A DNA stretch of 64,000 nt from Planotetraspora kaengkrachanensis (GCF_016862895.1 NZ_BONV01000005.1:282325-346324); one strand, 5' to 3'. Positions 25,188 to 34,027 are shown, numbered from the stretch's first letter. Numbers and translations: made by a program. Notes: generated from the letters alone by a model not told the origin.

Positions 25188-25952
25188 TCAGATGTCGTCG
25201 CCACCGTCGTCGCTGCTGCGGGGCAACGGGCTCTGGCTGCCGGAACCGCCCTCCGACGGCGTCGGCGAGGGTTCCTGTGGTTCCGGCGACGTCGGGACGG
25301 GCGGCGGCGTCGGGACGAAGTTCGTCGCGGGAAGCGGCCGCGACGGCTCATGTTCCTCGTCGCCGCGGAAGACCAGCAGCCACAACATGACCATCATCAG
25401 CAGCGTCAGCGTCGCCAGCAACGCCGAGGCCAGCACCACCTGACGCCGCGTGCCGACAGGCGGCGGAGGCGGGGGCGGCGGCCCCGGGAAGGCGGGGGTG
25501 CGGTCGCCCAGCCAGTGCGGCACGAACTCGGGCCCCTGCCGCCTGCCGATCAGCGTCCCCGACACCATGACCGGGTCGAGGAACCGCTCGGCCCCCGGTC
25601 CGCCCGGCACGTACGGCACGGCCACCCATGGAGCCCGCCCGTCGTGCATGGCGACGATGGGCGGCGTGTCGGCCGGGGCCCTCCCACGGACCCGGTGCAG
25701 GAGCGTGGCGCCCCAGCCGAGCACGCCCGCGCGGGGCTGCTCGGCGTCTCTGATGGCGGTCACGAACCTGTCCCGTGCGGCGGCGTCGAGAGCCGCGCCG
25801 CTGGTGAGCACGGCGACGGACACCGCGCGGCCGTCCGGGGCCTGTCCCAGGTAGACGAGCCCGGCAGGCGCCGTGCGCAGTCTCGCCTGCAGCACAAACG
25901 GCCCCAGGTGGGGCGGGTCGCCGTACTGCAGCGGAGTGACCATCACCCTCAT
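25188..25952 (-). CDS. Single-pass membrane protein with a kinase-like N-lobe (degenerate)
   Basis: This 254-residue protein starts LGPFVLQARLRTAPAGLVYL, then GQAPDGRAVSVAVL. That matches the Gly-rich loop and beta-3 strand of Hanks-type Ser/Thr kinases (IGPY.L...G.GG.VYLG...G..VAVKVL), except that the ATP-binding Lys is replaced by Ala. The C-lobe (HRD and DFG motifs) is absent. After a Pro-rich linker (about residues 155-166), one transmembrane helix (QVVLASALLATLTLLMMVML) leads to a Pro/Ser/Glu-rich tail. I infer a pseudokinase remnant anchored in the membrane; its function is unknown. ATG codons at 25952 and 25943 are both possible starts. Confidence 0.65.
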   Translation of the reverse strand: MRVMVTPLQYGDPPHLGPFVLQARLRTAPAGLVYLGQAPDGRAVSVAVLTSGAALDAAARDRFVTAIRDAEQPRAGVLGWGATLLHRVRGRAPADTPPIVAMHDGRAPWVAVPYVPGGPGAERFLDPVMVSGTLIGRRQGPEFVPHWLGDRTPAFPGPPPPPPPPVGTRRQVVLASALLATLTLLMMVMLWLLVFRGDEEHEPSRPLPATNFVPTPPPVPTSPEPQEPSPTPSEGGSGSQSPLPRSSDDGGDDI

Positions 25953-26310
25953 GAAAACACACGCGCACGACGGGCGCGTCGATCAACGGTCCCGGCGGCG
26001 GAGGGGGGCGGCGCGCATCGAGGCGATGCGGCCCCCTGCGCACCAGGCCTCGGTGACACGGGGACGCCTCCGCGCCCAGCCCTGAACGCCGCAGTTTTGC
26101 CGACGCGCAAACGGAGCAGAAGACAAAGGTGGCCATCTCCACGAGGCGCCAAGACCGCGGGCACATCACACCGAGATCACACGAAACCGGACGCGACCGG
26201 CGCGCGCCTGCCGTCCACCCCAGACCGCAATCCAGGCGATACGGCCATTTGCCTCATCCCAAATGGGAGAGAAATGGATTCTCCTGCCGAGTCACGATTG
26301 AATAACGTGC
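25953..26310. other. Gene-free divergent promoter region before moxR
   Basis: No gene is evident in these 358 bases. The last 100 are less GC-rich and hold an inverted repeat, CCATTTG-N8-CAAATGG (26245-26251 and 26260-26266), which could be an operator or promoter element for the MoxR operon. The moxR ATG at 26311 has no recognisable ribosome-binding site. Confidence 0.45.
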
Positions 26311-27360
26311 ATGAGCGTTGCCGATGAACTCAGTGACCCGGAGCCGGGCAAGGCGATCGCGGCCCGGGCGGACGCCGGGCCGGCCGACGTCGGGCTCCTC
26401 CGCGACGCCCTCGACGAGGTACGACGTGTGATCGTCGGCCAGGACCACATGGTGGAGCGGCTGCTGGTGGCCCTGCTCGCGCGAGGACACTGCCTGCTCG
26501 AGGGCGTGCCCGGCGTGGCCAAGACCCTCGCGGCTTCCACGCTGGCCACGGTCGTGGGCGGCACGTTCGCCCGGATCCAGTTCACCCCCGACCTCGTGCC
26601 GAGCGACATCGTCGGCACCCGCGTCTATCACCCGAGCACCGAGCGGTTCGACGTCGAGCTCGGGCCGGTCTTCGTCAACTTCCTGCTGGCCGACGAGATC
26701 AACCGCGCGCCGGCGAAGGTCCAGTCGGCGCTGCTCGAGGTCATGGCCGAACGGCAGGTCACCCTGGCGGGACGCACCCACATCCTGCCGCGGCCGTTCA
26801 TCGTGCTGGCGACGCAGAACCCCATCGAGTCCGAGGGCGTCTACCCGCTGCCCGAGGTGCAACGGGACCGGTTCCTGTTCAAGGTCAGGGTCTCGCATCC
26901 GAGCGCCCACGAGGAGCTGGAGATCCTGCAGCGGATGAGCGTCCACCCTCCGGTGGCCGGGCCCGTGCTCGACCCCGATCGGCTGCTGCGGCTGCAGGAG
27001 ATGGCCGAGGAGGTGTCGGTGCACCAGCTCGTCGCCGACTACGTCGTCCGCCTGGTCATGGCCACCCGCACGCCCGCCGACTACGGCCTGCGCGAGCTGC
27101 AGGAGGTCATCGAGATCGGCGTCAGCCCCCGGGCGACCCTGGGCCTGATCGCGGCCGGGCGTGCTCTGGCCCTCCTCCGGGGACGCGACTACCTGCTGCC
27201 CGACGACGTCCGGGACGTCGCCGTCGACGTGATGTCGCACCGGCTGATGCTCACCTTCGACGCGCTGGCCGACGACGTCGACGCAGAGGGCGTGGTGCGC
27301 CAGATCCTGATGGCCGTCCCACCGCCTCTCGTCGTGTGGAACAACCAGGGTCCCCGGTGA
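26311..27360 (+). CDS. MoxR-family AAA+ ATPase
   Basis: This 349-residue MoxR-type AAA+ protein has Walker A GVPGVAKT, Walker B FLLADEINRAPAK, the family segment QFTPDLVPSDIVG and sensor-1 ATQNPIESEG. A C-terminal lid domain follows. MoxR ATPases act with VWA-domain partners as chaperones that assemble or activate protein complexes, often at the envelope. It is the first gene of a three-gene cluster with DUF58 and VWA genes; the DUF58 gene begins 7 bp later. Confidence 0.93.
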   Translation: MSVADELSDPEPGKAIAARADAGPADVGLLRDALDEVRRVIVGQDHMVERLLVALLARGHCLLEGVPGVAKTLAASTLATVVGGTFARIQFTPDLVPSDIVGTRVYHPSTERFDVELGPVFVNFLLADEINRAPAKVQSALLEVMAERQVTLAGRTHILPRPFIVLATQNPIESEGVYPLPEVQRDRFLFKVRVSHPSAHEELEILQRMSVHPPVAGPVLDPDRLLRLQEMAEEVSVHQLVADYVVRLVMATRTPADYGLRELQEVIEIGVSPRATLGLIAAGRALALLRGRDYLLPDDVRDVAVDVMSHRLMLTFDALADDVDAEGVVRQILMAVPPPLVVWNNQGPR

Positions 27361-27367
27361 TCGGCCG

Positions 27368-28291
27368 ATGAGCCCGGCCACGCCCGACCAGGCGCTGCGG
27401 CGCCTGGAGCTCACCGTGGTGCGGCGGCTCGACGGCCTGCTGCACGGCGGCCACCAGGGGCTGATCCCCGGCCCGGGAAGCGAGCTCGGCGACACCCGCG
27501 TCTACGTGCCGGGCGAGGACGACGTCCGCCGGATGGACTGGGCCGTCACCGCGCGCACCACCACCCCGCACGTGCGCGACCTCATCGCCGACCGTGAGCT
27601 GGAGACATGGGCGCTTGCGGACCTGTCGGCCAGCATGGACTTCGGCACGGCCGACGTCGCCAAGCGCGACCTGGTCATCTCCGCCGTCGGCGCCATCGGG
27701 TTCCTGGCCAGCCGCGTCGGCGACCGGTTCGGCGCCTACATCCTGCACGGCGACGACGTTCACCGTTACCCGGCGCGGCCGGGCCGCCCGCCGCTGTACG
27801 CGCTGCTGCACTCCCTGCTGAGCGCCCCGCCGTCCGGCGGCTCGGTGGAGCTCGGCCCCGCGATCGAGATGATGGCCGCCGCGCACCGCAAGCGCGGCCT
27901 GCGCGTGATCGTCTCGGACTTCCTCGACGACCCGGACGGCTGGGAGCCCGCCCTGCGCAGGCTCGCCTCCCGCCACCAGGTGCTCGCCGTCGAGGTCATC
28001 GACCCGCGCGAGCTCGAGCTGCCCGACGTCGGCCTGGTCACCCTCGCCGACCCGGAGACCGGGCGCAGCCGCGACATCTACCTGTCGCGGGACATCCGGG
28101 AAAGGTACGCCGAGGCGGCGGCCGCGCAACGCGAGTCCAACCGGCTGGCCCTGCGCCGCAGCGGCGCCTCCCACCTCGTCCTGCGGACCGACCGGGACTG
28201 GGTCTTCGACATCGCGCAGTTCGTCCTGCGGCAGAGGCGGACCGCCTACCTGATGCGCCGGACGGCCTCCACCCGAGGGGCGGCAACGTGA
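27368..28291 (+). CDS. DUF58 domain protein
   Basis: This 307-residue protein has the DUF58 signature ([22 protein letters not shown]) and a VWA-like fold behind it ([11 protein letters not shown], and [20 protein letters not shown]). No transmembrane segments are seen. DUF58 proteins are regular partners of MoxR ATPases. The last four bases overlap the start of the VWA gene (GTGA), so translation of the two is coupled. Confidence 0.9.
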   Translation: MSPATPDQALRRLELTVVRRLDGLLHGGHQGLIPGPGSELGDTRVYVPGEDDVRRMDWAVTARTTTPHVRDLIADRELETWALADLSASMDFGTADVAKRDLVISAVGAIGFLASRVGDRFGAYILHGDDVHRYPARPGRPPLYALLHSLLSAPPSGGSVELGPAIEMMAAAHRKRGLRVIVSDFLDDPDGWEPALRRLASRHQVLAVEVIDPRELELPDVGLVTLADPETGRSRDIYLSRDIRERYAEAAAAQRESNRLALRRSGASHLVLRTDRDWVFDIAQFVLRQRRTAYLMRRTASTRGAAT

Positions 28292-29235
28292 TCTTCCTTG
28301 CTCCGGGCTGGCTCTGGCTGTTCACGTTGGTGGCCGCGCTCGCCATCGGCTACGTGCTGGTCCAGCTGACCCGCCGCCGCTACGCCGTGCGCTTCACCAA
28401 CCTGGCGCTGCTCTCCCTGGTCGCCCCCGAACGCCCGGCGTGGCGCCGGCACGTGCCCGCCGCGCTGTTCCTGCTGATGCTGATCCTGCTGGTCCTGGGG
28501 TCGGCACGGCCCGCGGACGCCGTACGGGTGCCCCGCGACCGCGCGACCATCATCATCGCGGTTGACATCTCCTTGTCGATGGAATCAGCGGACGTCCCGC
28601 CCACCCGCCTGATCGCCGCCAAGCAGGCCGCCCAGCAGTTCGTCGACGACCTGCCCGAGAGGTTCAACGTCGGCGTGGTGGCCTTCGCCAGGTCGGCGGC
28701 CGTGGTGATCTCCCCCACGACCGACCACGTGGCGGTCACCACCGCGATCTCCAACCTGACCACGCGGCCGGGCACCGCGATCGGCGAGGCCGTCTTCAAC
28801 TCCCTCGACTCGATCAGGTCCTTCGACCAGCGCGCGGTCACCGACCCGCCCCCGTCAGCGATCGTGCTGCTCTCCGACGGCGACAACACCTCCGGGAGGT
28901 CGGTCAACGAGGCCATCGAGGCGTCCGTCGGCGCCAAGGTGCCGGTCTCGACCATCGCGTACGGCACGCCGGAAGGCACGGTGAACATCGACAACCGGCC
29001 GGTCCAGGTGCCGGTCAACAAGACCACGCTGAAGTCCTTGTCGGACGGCACGGGCGGCCGTGCGTACGCCGCGGAGTCGGGCAGCGAGTTGCGCGAGGTG
29101 TACTCGCAGATCGGCACGTCCCTCGGTTACCGCGTCGTCCACGAGGAGATCACGCAGCGGTTCCTCATCGGGGCGATCATCGCCGGGATCCTGGTCGCCG
29201 CGTCGGCGATGCTCCTGGGGTCGCGCATCCCCTGA
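28288..29235 (+). CDS. VWA-domain membrane protein (BatA-like)
   Basis: This 315-residue protein has an N-terminal Aerotolerance/BatA-type region with two transmembrane helices (residues about 4-24 and 54-73). A VWA domain follows with MIDAS residues in [10 protein letters not shown] and the later [12 protein letters not shown]-terminal helix ([19 protein letters not shown]) completes a three-helix anchor. It is the membrane client-binding partner of the MoxR-DUF58 pair. The start is a GTG within GTGA, overlapping the DUF58 stop. A strong palindromic sequence follows the stop at 29259-29280. Confidence 0.9.
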   Translation: MIFLAPGWLWLFTLVAALAIGYVLVQLTRRRYAVRFTNLALLSLVAPERPAWRRHVPAALFLLMLILLVLGSARPADAVRVPRDRATIIIAVDISLSMESADVPPTRLIAAKQAAQQFVDDLPERFNVGVVAFARSAAVVISPTTDHVAVTTAISNLTTRPGTAIGEAVFNSLDSIRSFDQRAVTDPPPSAIVLLSDGDNTSGRSVNEAIEASVGAKVPVSTIAYGTPEGTVNIDNRPVQVPVNKTTLKSLSDGTGGRAYAAESGSELREVYSQIGTSLGYRVVHEEITQRFLIGAIIAGILVAASAMLLGSRIP

Positions 29236-29247
29236 ACATCCCCAGCA

Positions 29248-29280
29248 TTGTCCACAGACTGTCCACAGGCCTGTGGACAG
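29248..29280. other. Cluster of three DnaA-box-like sites, two forming a palindrome
   Basis: TTGTCCACA (29248-29256), CTGTCCACA (29259-29267) and, inverted, TGTGGACAG (29272-29280) lie within 33 bp. The first matches the actinobacterial DnaA-box consensus. The second and third form a perfect 22-bp palindrome with 11-bp arms, which could also act as a terminator hairpin (9-bp stem, GGCC loop) after the VWA gene; no T-run follows. Neither dnaA nor dnaN is nearby, so this is not an origin. A DnaA titration or regulatory site is possible. Confidence 0.55.
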
Positions 29281-29320
29281 CGGCGTCCGGCGATCACCGC
29301 TGTCAGGCGTTGGTACGTTT

Positions 29321-29920
29321 GTGCACGTGGCACATTACTTCGAGGAAAGCCCCCAGGCGGCCAGCCGTCCCGGCGTGGTCAACCTGGTCCTCCCGGATCT
29401 GCATCTGCGGCTGGAGACCGATCGGGGCGTGTTCTCCCCCGACCGGATCGACTCCGGCACGCGGGTGCTGCTGGAGACCGTGCCTCCGCCGCCCGCGGGC
29501 GGCGACCTGCTCGACCTCGGCTGCGGTTACGGCCCCATCGCGCTGACCATGGCCTCGAGGGCGCCCGGCGCGACGGTCTGGGCCGTCGACGTCAACCGCC
29601 GTTCCGTGGAGTTGTGCGAGCGGAACGCAAAAGGCGCCGGCCTTGACAAAGTAAGGCCGGTTCTCCCCGACGAGGTGCCGGACGACGTGCGGTTCCAGGC
29701 CATCTGGTCCAACCCCGCGATCCGCATCGGCAAGGCCGCACTCCACGAGATGCTCACCCGGTGGCTCGGCCGCCTCGCGCCCGGCGGTTCTGCGTACCTG
29801 GTCGTCCAGAAGCACCTCGGCTCCGACTCCCTGCAGCGCTGGCTCAACGACCAGGGTCTGCCCACCTCCCGGCTCGCCTCCCGCGCCGCCTACCGAATCC
29901 TGAAAGTGGACGCCCGATGA
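29321..29920 (+). CDS. RsmC-like class I SAM-dependent methyltransferase
   Basis: This 199-residue methyltransferase has an AdoMet-binding motif I (LLDLGCGYGPIAL) and motif II (VWAVDVNRRSVELCERNA). The family resembles RsmC, which methylates N2 of G1207 in 16S rRNA. The usual target-base motif NPPIRIG reads SNPAIRIGK here, so the second Pro is Ala. The C-terminus (GGSAYLVVQKHLGSDSLQRW) is typical. The GTG at 29321 has no ribosome-binding site; a leaderless start or the GTG at 29327 are alternatives. The stop overlaps the next start as ATGA. Confidence 0.85.
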   Translation: MHVAHYFEESPQAASRPGVVNLVLPDLHLRLETDRGVFSPDRIDSGTRVLLETVPPPPAGGDLLDLGCGYGPIALTMASRAPGATVWAVDVNRRSVELCERNAKGAGLDKVRPVLPDEVPDDVRFQAIWSNPAIRIGKAALHEMLTRWLGRLAPGGSAYLVVQKHLGSDSLQRWLNDQGLPTSRLASRAAYRILKVDAR

Positions 29921-30471
29921 CCACGCCCAACCCGCGCAGGCAACTGCGGCCGACCGACGTGAAACGGCTGAACCGGAACTGGCGCCGCGCCACCACCGGC
30001 CGCATGGCGCTGATCCTTGAGTCGGTGACCAGCCCGTTCAACGTCGGCTCGATCTTCCGCAGCGCCGCGGCGTTCGGCGTGGACACGGTCTGGCTGGCAG
30101 GGAACGCCACCCCGCCGAGCAACCCCAAGGTGCAGAAGACCGCGCTCGGCACCGACCGCCTGGTCGAGTGGCACGAACCCGTCCCCGTCTCCGACGCCGT
30201 CAAGGCCGCGAAGGAGGAGGGCTTCACGGTCGTCGCCGTCGAACTCACCGGCGACGCCGTCCCCCTGCACGCCGCCGACCTCACCGGCGACGTGTGCCTG
30301 CTGGTCGGCAGCGAGGACCACGGCTGCTCCCCCGCCTCGCTGGAGGCGGCCGACGCCGTCGTCTACATCCCCCAGGTGGGCAGGGTCGGCTCGTTCAACG
30401 TGTCGGTCGCCGCCGCGATCGTGATCGCCGAGTCCCGGCGTCAGGAATGGGCGTCGAAGGGGGACTCGTGA
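29917..30471 (+). CDS. TrmH/SpoU-family RNA 2'-O-methyltransferase
   Basis: This 184-residue SPOUT methyltransferase has the three family motifs: SVTSPFNVGSIFRSAAAFGV (motif 1), CLLVGSEDHGCSP (motif 2) and VYIPQVGRVGSFNVSVAAAI (motif 3). The deep trefoil knot binds AdoMet. It would methylate a ribose in tRNA (TrmH/TrmL-like) or rRNA. It is short and lacks an extra RNA-binding domain, like TrmL. ATGA overlap with the preceding methyltransferase gene indicates a two-gene RNA-modification operon. Confidence 0.92.
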   Translation: MTTPNPRRQLRPTDVKRLNRNWRRATTGRMALILESVTSPFNVGSIFRSAAAFGVDTVWLAGNATPPSNPKVQKTALGTDRLVEWHEPVPVSDAVKAAKEEGFTVVAVELTGDAVPLHAADLTGDVCLLVGSEDHGCSPASLEAADAVVYIPQVGRVGSFNVSVAAAIVIAESRRQEWASKGDS

Positions 30472-30530
30472 CGCAAATGTTCACTTCTGCTCAATGACGG
30501 TCCGGCTCCGTAACCGGCATACTCCTGCTC

Positions 30531-31328
30531 GTGCAGCGCCGCTATCCGTTCCTCGACCATCCCGGGCCGCTCGCCTTCGCGCATCGCGGCGGAGCGGCGG
30601 AGGGCCGTGAGAACACCATGGCCGCCTTCTCCCGGGCGGTCGACCTCGGCTACACCTACCTGGAAACCGACGCGCACGCGACGTCCGACGGGGTGCTGCT
30701 GGCGTTCCACGACCACACCCTCGACCGGGTCACCGACCGCACGGGACGGATCTCCGCGCTTCCCTATCGGGAGGTCGGCAAGGCGCGCATCGGCGGCAAG
30801 GACGAGATCCCGCTCATCGAGGACCTGCTCGGCACCTGGCCCGACGTACGGCTCAACATCGACGTCAAGGAGAGCCCGGCCATCGTGCCGCTGGCCCGCG
30901 CGATCCGCCGCACCAACGCCTACGACCGCGTCTGCCTGACCTCCTTCTCCGACCTGCGGCTCGAACAGGCACGCAAGGCGATCGGCCGCGACGTGTGCTC
31001 GGCCCTCGGCCCGCGCGGCATCGCCGCCCTGCGCGCCGCCGCGCTCGCGGGCGGCTACGGCCGGCTGCTCAACGGGCTCGCCCGCGCCGGCGTCCCCTGC
31101 GCCCAGGTCCCCATCGGGTTCCGCGGCCTGCGCGTCACCACCCGCGCCTTCGTCCGCACGGCGCATGCCATCGGCATGCAGGTGCACGTCTGGACGATCG
31201 ACAACCCCGTCACGATGGAGGTCCTGCTCGACCTCGGCGTCGACGGCATCATGACCGACAACATCACCGGCCTGCGCGACGTGCTCGACAGGCGTGGCCA
31301 GTGGCATCCCGGCACGGCGAGCAGCTAG
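30531..31328 (+). CDS. Glycerophosphodiester phosphodiesterase
   Basis: This 265-residue TIM-barrel GDPD has the catalytic signatures AHRGGAAEGRENTMAAF (His-Arg and Glu), ETDAHATSDG and HDHTLDRVTDR. It ends with VHVWTIDNPVTMEVLLDLGV and the GIMTDN segment. It hydrolyses glycerophosphodiesters from lipid turnover to glycerol-3-phosphate and an alcohol. No signal peptide is seen, so it is probably cytoplasmic. The start is a GTG at 30531. The order GDPD, MFS, rbpA, fxsA, ppm1 matches what I recall from Streptomyces. Confidence 0.92.
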   Translation: MQRRYPFLDHPGPLAFAHRGGAAEGRENTMAAFSRAVDLGYTYLETDAHATSDGVLLAFHDHTLDRVTDRTGRISALPYREVGKARIGGKDEIPLIEDLLGTWPDVRLNIDVKESPAIVPLARAIRRTNAYDRVCLTSFSDLRLEQARKAIGRDVCSALGPRGIAALRAAALAGGYGRLLNGLARAGVPCAQVPIGFRGLRVTTRAFVRTAHAIGMQVHVWTIDNPVTMEVLLDLGVDGIMTDNITGLRDVLDRRGQWHPGTASS

Positions 31329-31346
31329 GCGAGGAGACACAGAAAC

Positions 31347-32768
31347 ATGACCTCCCCCCCGGTCACCAAGGAAGAGGCCCCCCGGGCGCAGGGCCGCGAA
31401 CGGCGCGGCTGGTATTGGTACGACTGGGCGAACTCCGCCTTCTACACGACGATCATCTCGGTGTTCCTCGGGCCCTACCTCATCCCGATCGCCAAGACCG
31501 CCGCCTGCGAGCAGGACTTCGCGTCCACCCCGCTCGAGGTGTGCACCAGGGACTTCGACAAGCTGACCACCGCTCAACTCGGCTACGTCGACGTGCTCGG
31601 CTTCGACATCCGGCCCGCGGCCTACTTCGGGCTGATCCTCACGGTCTCGACGCTGCTGCAGATCGTCCTGCTGCCCATCGCCGGCGCGCTGGCCGACCAC
31701 ACGGGACGCAAGAGGGAACTGCTGGGCGCCTTCGCCTACGTCGGCGCACTGGCGACCATGGGACTGTTCTTCCTCGAGGGCGACCGCTACCTGTTCGGCG
31801 GCGCCCTGTTCATCCTGGCGAACGTCGCCTATGGAGCGTCGGTCGTCGTCTACGACTCCTTCCTGCCGCAGATCTCGGCTCCCGCCGAGCGCGACAAGGT
31901 CTCCTCACGCGGCTGGGCCTTCGGCTACCTCGGCGGATTCCTCCTGCTCGCCCTCAACCTCGTCCTCTACGTCGGCCACGAGAACTTCGGGGTCGCCGAG
32001 GGCATGGCCGTGCGCATCTGCATGATGTCGGCGGGCCTCTGGTGGGCGATCTTCACGATCATCCCGCTCCTCAGGCTGCGCAACCGGCCCGTCCCCGCCC
32101 ATGAGAGCACCGCGCTGCGCTCCGTCGGCGGCAGCTTCCGCCAGCTGGGCCGGACGATCTCCGAACTGCGCCGCTACCCCGGCACGCTGCTGTTCCTGGT
32201 CGCCTACCTGATCTACAACGACGGCGTGCAGACGGTGATCGGCAACTCGGCCGCCTACGCCTCCGAGGCGCTCAAGCTCGACACCACCGTCCAGATCACC
32301 GCGATCCTGATGGTCCAGTTCGTCGCGTTCGGCGGCGCGCTGCTGCTCGGCAGGCTCGCCCGCCGGTACGGCACCAAGCGGACCGTGCTCGCCAGCCTCG
32401 TCGTGTGGATCGTGATCGTCGTGGTGGCCGTCTTCCTCGCGGAGGGCGCCCAGGTGCAGTTCTACGCCCTCGGGTTCGCCATCGCCATCGTCCTCGGCGG
32501 CACCCAGGCGCTGTCCCGGTCGCTCTACTCCCACGTCATCCCGCGTGGCAAGGAGGCGGAGTTCTTCAGCCTGCTGCAGATCAGCGACAAGGGATCGGCG
32601 TTCATCGGCTCGCTCACCATCACCCTCGCGGTGCAGTTCACCAACAGCTACCGGATCGCGATCGTCTCGCTCGTGGTGTTCTTCGTGGTCGGCTTCATCA
32701 TGTTGCTATCCGTCAACCTGCCCAAGGCCATCCGCGCGGCCGGGAATGAGGTTCCAGAGCATCTCTGA
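31347..32768 (+). CDS. MFS transporter of the UMF1/Atg22-like family
   Basis: This 473-residue protein has about twelve hydrophobic helices and the family signature WYWYDWANSAFYTTIISVF at the N-terminus. Loop 2-3 holds GALADHTGRKRELLG. The central segment FLVAYLIYNDGVQTVI is also typical of the UMF1 group, related to yeast vacuolar effluxer Atg22. The substrate is unknown; amino-acid or nucleoside efflux is sometimes suggested. It starts 18 bp after the GDPD stop, behind GGCGAGGAGAC, so the two are probably one operon. Confidence 0.9.
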   Translation: MTSPPVTKEEAPRAQGRERRGWYWYDWANSAFYTTIISVFLGPYLIPIAKTAACEQDFASTPLEVCTRDFDKLTTAQLGYVDVLGFDIRPAAYFGLILTVSTLLQIVLLPIAGALADHTGRKRELLGAFAYVGALATMGLFFLEGDRYLFGGALFILANVAYGASVVVYDSFLPQISAPAERDKVSSRGWAFGYLGGFLLLALNLVLYVGHENFGVAEGMAVRICMMSAGLWWAIFTIIPLLRLRNRPVPAHESTALRSVGGSFRQLGRTISELRRYPGTLLFLVAYLIYNDGVQTVIGNSAAYASEALKLDTTVQITAILMVQFVAFGGALLLGRLARRYGTKRTVLASLVVWIVIVVVAVFLAEGAQVQFYALGFAIAIVLGGTQALSRSLYSHVIPRGKEAEFFSLLQISDKGSAFIGSLTITLAVQFTNSYRIAIVSLVVFFVVGFIMLLSVNLPKAIRAAGNEVPEHL

Positions 32769-32811
32769 GGCACGCGAGCCGTAAAAAGCGCGATTGGATC
32801 AGGTCTCTGGT

Positions 32812-32838
32812 GGGAATCCACACACGGTATCAGGCGTT
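32812..32838 (+). promoter_or_regulatory. sigmaR-type promoter for rbpA (GGGAAT-N18-GTT)
   Basis: GGGAAT at 32812-32817 and GTT at 32836-32838, 18 bp apart, match the thiol-oxidative-stress sigmaR/SigH promoter consensus. It lies 56 bp upstream of the rbpA start. In Streptomyces rbpA is a known sigmaR target, which supports the assignment. Confidence 0.75.
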
Positions 32839-32893
32839 GTACGCGGTGGAGACAAACCCCTCTCATGCGCGGGGACCTCAGGAGGCTTAGAAC

Positions 32894-33238
32894 ATGGGCG
32901 AGCGTGCACTTCGCGGTACCCGGCTCGGGGCGACCAGCTACGAGAACGACCGCAACACCGATCTGGCTCCGCGCCAGGAGGTGTCCTACACCTGCCCCAA
33001 GGGCCATCTCACCACCGTGCCCCTCGCCGCTGAGGCGGAGATCCCGACGAACTGGGAGTGCCGCAGCTGCGGCGCCCCCGCACTGCGGGTGGACGCCGAA
33101 GAGCCCCAGCAGAAGAAGTCCAAGGCGCCGCGTACGCACTGGGACATGCTTCTGGAGCGCCGCTCCATCGAGGACCTCGAAGAGGTGCTCAACGAGCGGC
33201 TCGCGATTCTCAGGGCGCAGCGACGCAAGAGCGCGTAG
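32894..33238 (+). CDS. rbpA: RNA polymerase-binding protein RbpA
   Basis: RbpA is an essential or near-essential actinobacterial transcription factor. It binds the beta' subunit and group I/II sigma factors and stabilises open complexes. The 114-residue product has the N-terminal tail RGTRLGATSYENDRN, and a central core domain with possible zinc ligands CPKGH and CRSCG. The C-terminal sigma-interaction helix is RTHWDMLLERRSIEDLEEVL. AGGAGG at 32880-32885 is a strong ribosome-binding site. A sigmaR-type promoter is upstream and a strong hairpin terminator follows. Confidence 0.97.
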   Translation: MGERALRGTRLGATSYENDRNTDLAPRQEVSYTCPKGHLTTVPLAAEAEIPTNWECRSCGAPALRVDAEEPQQKKSKAPRTHWDMLLERRSIEDLEEVLNERLAILRAQRRKSA

Positions 33239-33252
33239 ACGGCAGGTGTGAA

Positions 33253-33288
33253 AACGCCCCCGTCGGCCGGCAGGCCGACGGGGGCGTT
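33253..33288. terminator. Bidirectional hairpin terminator after rbpA
   Basis: The 16-bp perfect stem (33253-33268 with 33273-33288) has a GGCA loop. On the minus strand the stem is followed by TTTTCAC, so it could end leftward transcription from fxsA as well as rightward transcription from rbpA. Confidence 0.8.
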
Positions 33289-33311
33289 CGCATGTTCAGG
33301 GGCCGACGCGT

Positions 33312-33361
33312 TTGTTCCAGGGGTTCCAGGGGATTCAGGGGTTCCCGGGGCTCCAGGGGCC
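33312..33361. repeat. Degenerate 9-bp tandem repeat (TTCCAGGGG)
   Basis: About five copies of a TTCCAGGGG-like 9-mer lie between rbpA and fxsA. Because the unit is a multiple of three, translation gives a collagen-like GFQGFQGIQGF string, but there is no ribosome-binding site or family match, so I treat it as non-coding. Confidence 0.55.
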
Positions 33362-33511
33362 AGATGGGACCGCCCATGGCCACTCCGGCCCCCTCAGAGA
33401 CTTTCAGGCGTCCTCGGGACAAGACCAGATGACCCCGACCCGCACCCCGAGAGGCTTAGGCCGTCCCGACAGGATCATGCGCCGGGAAGGCTCCGCGGGT
33501 CCCGAAAGCGG

Positions 33512-34027
33512 TCAGGCGTCCCGCCGCCGGGAATCGTCGACGACCTCGCCCTCGATTACTTCGCCGTCGATCACGTGCCCGCGCGCTCCCCCGTCCGGCC
33601 GCTGGAACCCGCCTCCGGGTGTGAACATCGGACCGTACGGCGAGCGGGCCGTCAGCACCTGGACACGGCGCCGCAGGAACCACGCCAGCCCACGCCGGGC
33701 GATGGGCCGCGTGAAGGGCAGGATCAGGATGAACCCCAGGATGTCGGTCAGGAATCCGGGGGTCAGCAGCAGCGCCCCTCCCGCGACGATCATCCCGCCG
33801 TCGGCCAGCTCACGATCCGGCATCCGGCCCGACTGGACGGCACTCTGCAGGGCCGCCCACGCGCGCCGGCCCTCCCGGCGGACCAGCCAGGCCCCCAGGA
33901 TGCTGTCCGCGATGAGCAGGGCGACCGTCTGCCAGCCGCCGATCACGGTGCCGATCCTGATCAGCAGCCAGATCTCCAGAACCGGGACGACCAGGAAGGC
34001 CAGAAAGAGTCCGATACGCAACATCAA
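33512..34027 (-). CDS. fxsA: FxsA family membrane protein
   Basis: This 171-residue FxsA-family protein has hydrophobic segments at about residues 5-30, 35-52 and 77-105. The family core is LADGGMIVAGGALLLTPGFL, then TDILGFILILPFTRP. E. coli FxsA eases exclusion of phage T7 when overproduced; its normal role is unknown. The C-terminal tail is hydrophilic and acidic. It converges on rbpA and lies upstream of nothing on its own strand but the shared terminator. Paired ATG codons at 34027 and 34024 are both possible starts. Confidence 0.88.
   Translation of the reverse strand: MMLRIGLFLAFLVVPVLEIWLLIRIGTVIGGWQTVALLIADSILGAWLVRREGRRAWAALQSAVQSGRMPDRELADGGMIVAGGALLLTPGFLTDILGFILILPFTRPIARRGLAWFLRRRVQVLTARSPYGPMFTPGGGFQRPDGGARGHVIDGEVIEGEVVDDSRRRDA

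Noticed and set aside
29248..29280. Chromosomal replication origin
   Set aside because: Only three sites, no AT-rich unwinding region, and no dnaA or dnaN gene in the window.
33312..33400. Collagen-like protein (GXY repeat)
   Set aside because: It is produced by a 9-bp DNA repeat in a non-coding gap between convergent genes, with no ribosome-binding site and no continuation.
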